Positions 32,990 through 40,376 of a DNA stretch of 64,000 nucleotides are shown here, piece by piece. The number at the start of each line of letters is the position of its first letter. Position 1 is the stretch's first letter. The notes under the pieces were generated by a model. That model worked only from the letters and a program-made list of their open reading frames with translations, did no database searches and was not told where the DNA came from. The translations under genes and the position numbers were made by a program. The stretch comes from Rugamonas fusca (GTDB lineage Bacteria > Pseudomonadota > Gammaproteobacteria > Burkholderiales > Burkholderiaceae_D), in the NCBI RefSeq assembly GCF_014042365.1, contig NZ_JACEZS010000025.1:1-64000 (forward strand), read 5' to 3'.

Positions 32990-34909
32990 TTACTTGGCTG
33001 CGCCGTTGAGCAGCATTTCATTCAACCGCTTGACGAAGGTGGCCGGATCGCTGAGCGAACCGCCTTCGGCCAGCAAGGCCTGATCGAACAGGATGTGGGC
33101 CCAGTCGTTGAACTGGCTGCCCGCATCCTGGTATTTCAGGCGCGTCACCAGCGGGTGGTTGGGATTGATTTCCAGGATGGGCTTGGAATCAGGCGCGTTC
33201 TGGCCGGCCGCCTTCAGCATGCGCAGCAGGTTGCCGGACAGTTCGTGCTCGTCGGCCACCAGGCAGGCAGGCGAATCGGTCAGGCGGAACGTCACGCGCA
33301 CGTCCTTGGCCTTGTCGCCCAGCGCTTCCTTCATCTTGGCCACCAGGTCCTTGTAGGACGACTCGGTTTCCTCGTGTTCCTTCTTCTCGGCCTCGTCCTC
33401 GAGCTTGCCCAGGTCCAGGCCACCCTTGGCCACCGACACCAGTTCCTTGCCGTCGAAGTCCTGCAGGAACGACAGCATCCATTCGTCCACGCGGTCCGTC
33501 AGCAGCAGCACTTCCACGCCCTTCTTGCGGAAGATTTCCAGGTGCGGGCTGTTCTTGGCCGCCGTGTAGTTATCGGCTGTGACGTAGTAGATCTTGTCCT
33601 GGCCTTCCTTCATGCGCGCCACGTACTGCTCGAACGAGACGTTCTGCTCGTCGCTGTCGTTGTGGGTGGAGGCAAAGCGCAGCAGCTTGGACAGGCGCTC
33701 CTTGTTGGTGGCGTCCTCGCCGATGCCCTCTTTCAGCACCTGGCCGAACTCCTTCCAGAAGGTGGCGTACTTGTCCTTCTTGTCCTGCTCCTCGGCGTTG
33801 GCCAGTTCTTCCAGCATGCCGATCACGCGCTTGGTCGAGCCGTCGCGGATCACCTTCACGTCGCGCGACTCTTGCAGGATCTCGCGCGACACGTTCAGCG
33901 GCAGGTCGGCCGAATCGATCACGCCTTTCACGAAGCGCAAATAGGTCGGCATCAGCTGCTCGGCGTCGTCCATGATGAACACGCGCTTGACGTACAGCTT
34001 GATGCCGCTGCGCTTGTTGCGGTCCCACAGGTCAAACGGGGCCTTGGCCGGGATGTACAGCAGCTGGGTGTATTCGCTGCGGCCTTCCACCCGGTTGTGG
34101 GTGTGGGTCAGCGGCGCCTGGAAGTCGTGCGAGACGTGCTTGTAGAATTCCGCGTACTGCTCGTCGGTGATGTCGGACTTGTTGCGGGCCCACAGCGCGC
34201 TGGCCTGGTTGATGGTTTCCAGCTCGTCCTTGAGCACGGTTTCCTTCTTCTCCTCGTCCCACTCTTCCTTGCGCATCATGATGGGCAGCGAGATGTGGTC
34301 CGAGTATTTGCGGATGATGGACTTGAGCTTCCAGCTCGACAGCAACTCATCCTCGCCTTCGCGCAGGTGCAGGATGATGTCGGTGCCGCGCGACGCCTTC
34401 TCGATAGTCTCCACGCTGTAGTCGCCCTCGCCGCCGGATTCCCAGCGCACGGCCTCGTTGGCGGCCGCGCCGGCGCGGCGGGTTTCGACCGTGATCTTGT
34501 CGGCCACGATGAAGCCGGAATAGAAGCCCACGCCGAACTGGCCGATCAGGGCCGCGTCCTGCTGCTGGTCGCCCGACAGCTTGCCGAAGAATTCCTTGGT
34601 GCCCGACTTGGCGATGGTGCCCAGGTGCGAGACGGCTTCCTCGCGGTTCATGCCGATGCCGTTGTCGGAAATGGTGATGGTGCGCGCTTGCTTGTCGAAG
34701 CTAACCTTGATTTTCAGTTCGTGATCGTTGCCGTACAACGCGTCGTTGTTGATCGCCTCGAAACGCAGCTTGTCGGCCGCGTCCGACGCGTTCGACACCA
34801 GCTCGCGCAGGAAGATTTCCTTGTTCGAGTACAGCGAGTGGATCATCAGTTGCAGCAGCTGCTTCACTTCAGCTTGAAAGCCCAGGGTTTGCTTTTCGTT
34901 GTCAGCCAT
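32990..34909 (-). CDS. htpG: Molecular chaperone HtpG (Hsp90 family)
   Basis: Cytoplasmic ATP-dependent chaperone, 639 residues. The N-terminal ATPase begins TLGFQAEVKQLLQLMIHSLYSNKEIFLRELVSNASDAADKLRF, with the GHKL motifs TISDNGIGMNREE and GQFGVGFYSGFIVAD. The middle domain includes LYVKRVFIMDDAEQLMPTYLRFVKGVIDS, and the C-terminal dimerisation domain follows. Expression from a heat-shock promoter is supported by a CTTGAAT/CCCCACCT element upstream. A terminator follows the stop. Confidence 0.97.
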   Translation of the reverse strand: MADNEKQTLGFQAEVKQLLQLMIHSLYSNKEIFLRELVSNASDAADKLRFEAINNDALYGNDHELKIKVSFDKQARTITISDNGIGMNREEAVSHLGTIAKSGTKEFFGKLSGDQQQDAALIGQFGVGFYSGFIVADKITVETRRAGAAANEAVRWESGGEGDYSVETIEKASRGTDIILHLREGEDELLSSWKLKSIIRKYSDHISLPIMMRKEEWDEEKKETVLKDELETINQASALWARNKSDITDEQYAEFYKHVSHDFQAPLTHTHNRVEGRSEYTQLLYIPAKAPFDLWDRNKRSGIKLYVKRVFIMDDAEQLMPTYLRFVKGVIDSADLPLNVSREILQESRDVKVIRDGSTKRVIGMLEELANAEEQDKKDKYATFWKEFGQVLKEGIGEDATNKERLSKLLRFASTHNDSDEQNVSFEQYVARMKEGQDKIYYVTADNYTAAKNSPHLEIFRKKGVEVLLLTDRVDEWMLSFLQDFDGKELVSVAKGGLDLGKLEDEAEKKEHEETESSYKDLVAKMKEALGDKAKDVRVTFRLTDSPACLVADEHELSGNLLRMLKAAGQNAPDSKPILEINPNHPLVTRLKYQDAGSQFNDWAHILFDQALLAEGGSLSDPATFVKRLNEMLLNGAAK

Positions 34910-34963
34910 TTTTACCTCTAGTTAGTCTCGGTTGATACAGGTTGTGTTGCACGGATTTGGCGA

Positions 34964-34991
34964 AGGTGGGGATTATAGGAGCGAATTCAAG
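34964..34991 (-). promoter_or_regulatory. Sigma-32 (RpoH) type promoter of htpG
   Basis: On the minus strand CTTGAAT (34991-34985), a 13-bp spacer and CCCCACCT (34971-34964) match the heat-shock consensus CTTGAAA-N13-CCCCATNT closely. The -10 box ends 54 bp upstream of the htpG start, a sensible leader length. Confidence 0.75.
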
Positions 34992-35193
34992 CCCATAGGA
35001 AAAATTGCCTGCCAAAACGTAAAACTTGCATCTTAGCGTGTGACAATTGGCGTATATCCCCGTTGTTTTACTGCCTATATTGAACACAGCCGGGCTCGCT
35101 CCCGCCCCTGTGGCGCGCGGTGCAAGGCCAGCAGTCCTGAGCCACGATACATGCAAGATGCACCCTGGGTGCGTCAAAAAACGGGGGGACGTC

Positions 35194-37143
35194 ATGATCG
35201 GCATGGCCACCAAACTGGCGGCGCTGCAGCTGCTAAGAGAACGTCTGCTCGCCGCGGCCGACCCGCAACTGGCGGCGCTGGGCAACCTGATCACCACCCA
35301 CGCGCGCTACGCCAACTTTGGCGCGCTGGGCACCGCCATCGGCGACTTCGCGCCCGTGCGCCTGCCCGCCAGCGGCACGCTGGGCACGGCCGGCGCCAAT
35401 CCCTATATCGCCTTGTGGAAGCTGGTGTTCAACGTGTTCGGCGGCGACGGCACGGCCACCAACCCCGGCCTCAAGCCGGTGCTCGACCGCATCCGCGACC
35501 TGCTCGACCGGCTCGACACGGTGGCCGCCGCCGAAGACCTGGACGCGCTGCAAGCGATGAGCGGCGAAGTGGACACGCTGAACCAGATCGCCACCGACCT
35601 CAGTGCCATCCTGGTCGCCATCAAGGGCGACGGCACGCCGTCCAACCTGGGCATCGTGCCGCAGGTGGCGGACCTGATCGGCACGCGCATGATGCCCGCC
35701 GCCGTGCGGCCGCGCGTCGGCGGTGGCGCCGGCTTCCCGCCGCGCTTCTGGACGCTGCGCGAATTCCTGTCGCAGCGCCGGACGGGCCGCTTCGCCCAGC
35801 GGCTGTGGGAATCGGCCCACGCCAGCGGGCGCGACGAGTTCAAAGCCTATGCGCTGGGCTGGTTGTCGAGCTGGTCGCTCAGCGCCGGCGGCGCCAGCGC
35901 CGTGGCCAGCATCGTCGGCGCACCGTACCGCAACCAGTGGTGGCGCTCGCGCTTCGTCGGCAATTACATCGACCTGTGGTCCTATGGCTACGCCAAGGTG
36001 GGGCCGCGGCCCAAGCCCTACACGGACTGGCCCAACCTGTGCGCGCAGAAGCTGCACGAGCAGGTCGCCGTGCCCGGCGCCACGTTCGACCCCGACCACA
36101 TGATGCAGGACCTGCGGCTCGGGAACGCGCTCGGCACGGGCCTGCCGGCCGATTTCGTCAGCTACTGGCTGGACGCCTACGAACACGTGTACGGCGACCT
36201 GGGCATGGACCGCCCGCAAATGGACGCCGACCGCCTGCAAGATGCCTATGCGATGGCGTGGCTGGTGCTGTGGTTCCAGACCAGCCCACAAACGCTGGGC
36301 TGCAACGCCGTGGCCCCGGTGGCGCCCACCGACTGCGGCGGTGCGCCACCGTGGACCAATCCCGCCGTGCCGGGCGATGCGGGCGGCAGCACGGGCGGCC
36401 CGCCGCCGCCGGAGATCGACAAGAAGGTCAAGCCGGCCAACGTGGTGTGCGCCGTGCTGCTGGCCATCCTGGGCATCGTGGCGCTGTGCTTTGGCGGCTG
36501 GGTGGCCGGCGGCGCGGCCATCGCCGGCGCCATCGCGCTGGCCGCCAGCGCCGGCACCATCGACTGGGACAAGTTCCGCTGCAGCCTGGTGTGGTACCGG
36601 CTCTACATGTACAACGGCCTGCGCGCGCTGCATGACGTGATGAGCCTGGGCGGCCTGGTGCACCCGTACACGCCCGAACTGAGCACGGACGACACGGTGG
36701 TGCAGCTGTTGTCGGCCATCCCCACCCACATCCGCACCGGCGACAACACCGTGCTGACCCGCCCCTCGCGCGAAGGCTATCCCGTGCTGCCATGGAACGG
36801 CATGGGCTTTTCCTGGTTCGACGACGCCAGCGGCGCCATGGAACAACCGGGCACGCAGCCGGCGCTGGCGGCGGCCTACCCATCCGGCTTCCTCGACGAT
36901 CCGGCCAATCCGCTGGGCAGCCGCTCGCCATTCGACGCCAGCCCGTGGCCGTTCGCGCCCGGCATGGGGAACGACCCGGCCGGCTTCATCAACACGGTGG
37001 ACGCCATGCTGGCCTGGCTGGGCGCGCCCACGTCCGACTTGCCCGACCACGACCTGGACGGCGACCGTGGCCTGGGCTTCCAGAACTGGCATTTCGTGAC
37101 GGATGACTGGACCAACCCGGTCAACATCGAACCTAGCACGTGA
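35194..37143 (+). CDS. Uncharacterised protein with zinc-PLC-like segment and transmembrane hairpin
   Basis: A 649-residue protein without a confident family name. Residues 240-266 (IVGAPYRNQWWRSRFVGNYIDLWSYGY) resemble the segment IVGGPYRxHWxRHxLVENxxDxW that I recall from bacterial zinc-dependent phospholipase-C-like proteins. The preceding stretch (AYALGWLSSWSL, 218-229) aligns with their GYLTHxxxDxxGH motif but lacks its His and Asp ligands. A Pro-rich linker (about 400-409) leads to a hydrophobic Ala/Gly-rich pair of helices (417-455). The C-terminal 190 residues are soluble and acidic. The start at 35194 has GGGGGGA 5 nt upstream. First gene of a four-gene run. Confidence 0.6.
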   Translation: MIGMATKLAALQLLRERLLAAADPQLAALGNLITTHARYANFGALGTAIGDFAPVRLPASGTLGTAGANPYIALWKLVFNVFGGDGTATNPGLKPVLDRIRDLLDRLDTVAAAEDLDALQAMSGEVDTLNQIATDLSAILVAIKGDGTPSNLGIVPQVADLIGTRMMPAAVRPRVGGGAGFPPRFWTLREFLSQRRTGRFAQRLWESAHASGRDEFKAYALGWLSSWSLSAGGASAVASIVGAPYRNQWWRSRFVGNYIDLWSYGYAKVGPRPKPYTDWPNLCAQKLHEQVAVPGATFDPDHMMQDLRLGNALGTGLPADFVSYWLDAYEHVYGDLGMDRPQMDADRLQDAYAMAWLVLWFQTSPQTLGCNAVAPVAPTDCGGAPPWTNPAVPGDAGGSTGGPPPPEIDKKVKPANVVCAVLLAILGIVALCFGGWVAGGAAIAGAIALAASAGTIDWDKFRCSLVWYRLYMYNGLRALHDVMSLGGLVHPYTPELSTDDTVVQLLSAIPTHIRTGDNTVLTRPSREGYPVLPWNGMGFSWFDDASGAMEQPGTQPALAAAYPSGFLDDPANPLGSRSPFDASPWPFAPGMGNDPAGFINTVDAMLAWLGAPTSDLPDHDLDGDRGLGFQNWHFVTDDWTNPVNIEPST

Positions 37144-37151
37144 GGCCCATC

Positions 37152-38735
37152 ATGCCCGAATTGAAACCGGCCACCCGCGACGGCCAGCCACGGCGCGAGC
37201 AGCGCGATGAACAGCAGTGGCTCGATGAATGGCGGCGCACCCAGGATGCGCTCGACAAGCAGGAACAGGCGCGCCGGCGCGCGTGGCTGGCCTGGCTCAA
37301 GGAACAGGGCGGGCGCGCCCAGTACACGGCGTGGATGGTCCTGCCCTGCAACCTGGGCGACTACGGCCTGCGGCCGCTGGCCTCCGGCACGCCGTACTGG
37401 GCCTCGCCGTTCATCTGGGTCGAGAGTCCAGACCCGTCCGGCCGGCCCCAGGCCGGCGCGGAAAACCACCTGGTGGCGCGCGTGTTCAACCTTGGCGCGG
37501 GCACGGCGGCACCGGCCAAGATCGATTTTTACTGGGCCGATCCTTCCGTGGGCCTGGGCGCGGCCGACGCCCATTTCATCGGCACGGAATGGGCCGAGAT
37601 CGGGCCCATGACGTCGCGCGTGGTGCGCTGCGCCACGCCGTGGATACCGAGTTACCTCAATAATGGCCACGAATGCGCCTTCGTCAACTGCGACAATCAC
37701 GTGCTCGACCCGCTGCTGCTGCCATTCCAGCCCTGGGCCGACCGCCACGTGGGCCAGCGCAACCTGGCCGTGCTGCCGGCCGTGGCGCAGCCGTTCCAGT
37801 TCTGGGCGCCCGGCGGCAATCGCGCCGAGCTGCACGTGACGGCTCTGCGCGGCGTGCTGCGCGAGCTGCCCAAGGAGCCCACCAACGCCGTGCGCCTGCT
37901 GGGCGAAGCGGCCGCCCACCTGCTGGCCGGGCTGCGGCCGCAAGCCATGACGGCGCGCCGCGCGCCGGGCGGGCCGCGCCAGCCACCCGTGGCGGGAGAA
38001 CAGATTCCGGCCAAGACCGTGATCGCCGCCGTGCGCCAGACGGGCGCCACCCGCGCGCTGGCACGGCCCGACGACAAGCTGCGCCCGATGCCGCTGGACG
38101 GCCGCGCGCCGCTGGGAGAACACCTGTTCAAGGTGGATGGCCAGGCCGGCGTGGCCCAGCAGATTGAACTGCAACTGCAGGCCCAGACGCTGCCGCTCAA
38201 CACCTTCGTCGTGCTCAATATCTGCCACACCACCGCCCAAGCGGTCACCGGCGGCTACCTGCTGGTCCTGGCCCACCCGGCCTGGTTCCGCGCCACCCCG
38301 CATCACACTATGGAGGATGAGTCCATGAAAATTCCCAGCCAAGATCCGCAAGACGCAGCCCTGCAGGCCCTGGTGATCGCGCAATTTCCCCAGGCCCGCC
38401 TGGCGCTGGAGATCGCGCGCGCCATGCAGAAGCACCTGCCCATTTCCAGCATCGAGGAAATTGAACGCGCCGTGCAGTACGTGCACGTGGACGGCATGTA
38501 TCTGAGTCCCGCCATGGTGGAACGCTTCGGCTTCAAGTCGCTGCTGCCGATCCGCGACAGCGCCGACCTGGTCGCCAAGATCGCCGGCATGCTGCGCATC
38601 GCCGCGCAACAGGGCCAGGGCGGGCCATCGTCGCTGCTGGCCGGCGCCCTGCCCGGCAGCCGCGGCGCCTCCATCCCCGCCGTCCATTTCGCCGGACCAT
38701 CGCTGTTCGGCTACACCGTCGCCAAAGGAGAATAG
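37152..38735 (+). CDS. Uncharacterised protein with Ig-like domain and possible internal start
   Basis: A 527-residue protein of unknown function. Residues 1-55 are charged and helical (QRDEQQWLDEWRRTQDALDK). Residues 95-180 look like an Ig/CARDB-type beta-sandwich (NHLVARVFNLGAGTAAPAKI; FIGTEWAEIGPMTSRVVRC; NNGHECAFVNC). The middle ends in a beta-rich segment with LPLNTFVVLNICHTT. The last 136 residues (from Met392) are a separate-looking helical module preceded by a strong ribosome binding site. It begins 8 bp after the previous gene, with GTGAGG 6 nt before its ATG. Confidence 0.6.
   Translation: MPELKPATRDGQPRREQRDEQQWLDEWRRTQDALDKQEQARRRAWLAWLKEQGGRAQYTAWMVLPCNLGDYGLRPLASGTPYWASPFIWVESPDPSGRPQAGAENHLVARVFNLGAGTAAPAKIDFYWADPSVGLGAADAHFIGTEWAEIGPMTSRVVRCATPWIPSYLNNGHECAFVNCDNHVLDPLLLPFQPWADRHVGQRNLAVLPAVAQPFQFWAPGGNRAELHVTALRGVLRELPKEPTNAVRLLGEAAAHLLAGLRPQAMTARRAPGGPRQPPVAGEQIPAKTVIAAVRQTGATRALARPDDKLRPMPLDGRAPLGEHLFKVDGQAGVAQQIELQLQAQTLPLNTFVVLNICHTTAQAVTGGYLLVLAHPAWFRATPHHTMEDESMKIPSQDPQDAALQALVIAQFPQARLALEIARAMQKHLPISSIEEIERAVQYVHVDGMYLSPAMVERFGFKSLLPIRDSADLVAKIAGMLRIAAQQGQGGPSSLLAGALPGSRGASIPAVHFAGPSLFGYTVAKGE
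38325..38735 (+). other. Possible nested in-frame gene inside the 527-residue ORF
   Basis: GGAGGA at 38312-38317 stands 7 nt before an in-frame ATG at 38325, a better ribosome binding site than most annotated genes here. Translation from it gives a 136-residue helical protein (MKIPSQDPQDAALQALVIAQ at its start) identical to the C-terminus of the larger ORF. It may be an independent product, or a gene fused to its upstream neighbour by loss of a stop codon. Confidence 0.4.
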
Positions 38736-38737
38736 CC

Positions 38738-39748
38738 ATGGTCTGGGCAGTGACACTCGTGGTGCACGACTGCGCCACCAACGCAGGCATACAGGGCGCG
38801 CTGATCAGCGACGGCTACGGCGGCGGCGGCTACACCGACAGCTATGGCCAGTTCATCGCGCTGATCGACGACTACTACAGCGGCTACATCGTGCAGATTT
38901 CCAAGGCCGGCTACTCGTCGCGCAACTTCACCTTCGACCGGTCACAGATAGGCACGCCGCAATCGACCTGTTTGAGCGTGTACGTGCCACCGCCGCCAAG
39001 TTCGGGCGGAGGAGGCGTCAGCTGCTTCATCGTGACGGCCGCCAGCGGTTCGGCCCAGTCGAAGGAAGTGACGGGCATGCGCGCGCTGCGCGACCAGGTG
39101 GCGGCCCGCGCGCCGCTGGCCGGACGCCTGATCGACGCCATCTACGACCAGTACTGGCGCTTCAGCCCTGCACTGGCAGACCAGATCGCGGAAAGCGAGG
39201 CGGCGCGCATGGGCGTGATGGCACTGGTGGTGCGGCCGTTGTTCGCGTGGTTCCAACTGGCCGGCCAACTGGCGCTGGCGCCGGATGACGCGGCGGCCGT
39301 GCGCCAGGCCGAGAAGGAATTGCGCTCTGCCTGTCCGCGCTACCTGAGCCCGGCCAAGGTGGCGTCCTACCTGGCGCTGCTGCTGCGCGGCGAGCCATTG
39401 CCGGCCGGCGCGCCCGGCCTGGTGGCGCAACTGGAGCCCCAATTGCGCGCGGCGCTGGCGCTGCCGCTGGTGCAGTGGGCGATCTTCGAACCGCTGCAAC
39501 GCACCTGGCACGGCGCGGCCGAACGGCTGGACATGCGGGACCAGGTGGCAGCCTGGCTGGGCGCGGCGCCGCTGGACTGCGTGATGTCGCCCACGCCGCA
39601 GCAGCTTGAGGACGAGCTGGCGTCAGTAGCATCGCTGGTGCGGTTCGCCCCGCGCGCGCGCAGCCAGATCGGAGCAAGGCTGCAAACGGCCTGGCCGGGC
39701 ACCGAGGGCGCGCTGGCACGGGCTGGCATGATCGATGCACTCCCCTGA
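38738..39748 (+). CDS. CFI-box protein with carboxypeptidase-regulatory-like N-terminal domain
   Basis: A 336-residue protein of unknown function with no signal peptide. Residues 1-75 resemble a carboxypeptidase-regulatory-like beta-sandwich (VHDCATNAGIQGALIS, YTDSYGQFIALIDDYYSGYIVQISKAGYSSRNF). A Pro/Gly linker (PPPPSSGGGG) leads to CFIVTAASGSAQSKEV, LRDQVAA and YDQYWRFSPALADQI, the pattern of the CFI-box region found at the C-termini of assorted bacterial proteins. A helical C-terminal part (about 185-336) follows. AAGGAGAA precedes the ATG, which is 2 bp after the previous stop. Confidence 0.65.
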   Translation: MVWAVTLVVHDCATNAGIQGALISDGYGGGGYTDSYGQFIALIDDYYSGYIVQISKAGYSSRNFTFDRSQIGTPQSTCLSVYVPPPPSSGGGGVSCFIVTAASGSAQSKEVTGMRALRDQVAARAPLAGRLIDAIYDQYWRFSPALADQIAESEAARMGVMALVVRPLFAWFQLAGQLALAPDDAAAVRQAEKELRSACPRYLSPAKVASYLALLLRGEPLPAGAPGLVAQLEPQLRAALALPLVQWAIFEPLQRTWHGAAERLDMRDQVAAWLGAAPLDCVMSPTPQQLEDELASVASLVRFAPRARSQIGARLQTAWPGTEGALARAGMIDALP

Positions 39749-40376
39749 GGCCCAAATCGTCTTGGGCACCCGGCTGGCCTGGAGTGTGGGCTTGGCCGGG
39801 TTTTGGGCGCTGGGCTATTTCGCGGCCGGCGTTTGGCTGCATCCAGCGCCCATTTTTAATCCATCGTCCGCACTGGACGCGGCCATCCCATTCGCCGGAC
39901 TGGCACTGTGGCCCTATCTGTTCGGCATAGTCTGGATGGGCATGCCCGCTGTACTGCTACAGTCGCCCGCCCTGTTCCGGCACACCGCTTACAGCTATGC
40001 GCTGCTGATCGCCTTTTCCATCCTGTGTTTTGTACTGGTGCCGGCAGAGGCGCCGCAACTGCGCGTGCAAGCCGGCGGCGCCGGACTGGACCCGCTCACG
40101 GCCTTGGCCTTGCGCCATCTGCACGCGATCGACCCGCCGCGCAACCTGCTGCCCTCGCTGCATGTATCGCTGGCCGCGCTGGCCAGCGGCGCGCTGGTAC
40201 GCGACGACGCCCGCTGGCGCGTGCCGGCCACCCTGGTACTGGCCACCATCGTGGCATCCGTTTGCCTGTCCAAACAACATACGGTGGCCGATGCGGCGGC
40301 TGGCCTGCTGGCGGCCTGGTGGTGCGATCACCTCGCGCGCCGCCTCAGTTCCCGGCCGCGGCCGCTGGCGCCGTGA
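39735..40376 (+). CDS. PAP2 superfamily membrane protein (Aur1/Ipt1-like)
   Basis: A 213-residue inner-membrane protein with about five TM helices. It carries two PAP2 phosphatase/transferase motifs: PSLH in NLLPSLHVSLAALA and SKQHTVADAAAG, giving the catalytic His-His-Asp arrangement of the inositol-phosphotransferase-like branch. Substrates would be phospho- or phosphatidyl lipids. It overlaps the previous gene by 14 bp, and its last 32 bp overlap the 3' end of the oppositely oriented acyl-AMP ligase gene. Confidence 0.75.
   Translation: MHSPEAQIVLGTRLAWSVGLAGFWALGYFAAGVWLHPAPIFNPSSALDAAIPFAGLALWPYLFGIVWMGMPAVLLQSPALFRHTAYSYALLIAFSILCFVLVPAEAPQLRVQAGGAGLDPLTALALRHLHAIDPPRNLLPSLHVSLAALASGALVRDDARWRVPATLVLATIVASVCLSKQHTVADAAAGLLAAWWCDHLARRLSSRPRPLAP

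Noticed and set aside
35047..35193. An upstream in-frame extension of the first gene in the four-gene module
   Set aside because: The extension has no ribosome binding site at its ATG, while the start at 35194 has GGGGGGA at ideal spacing.
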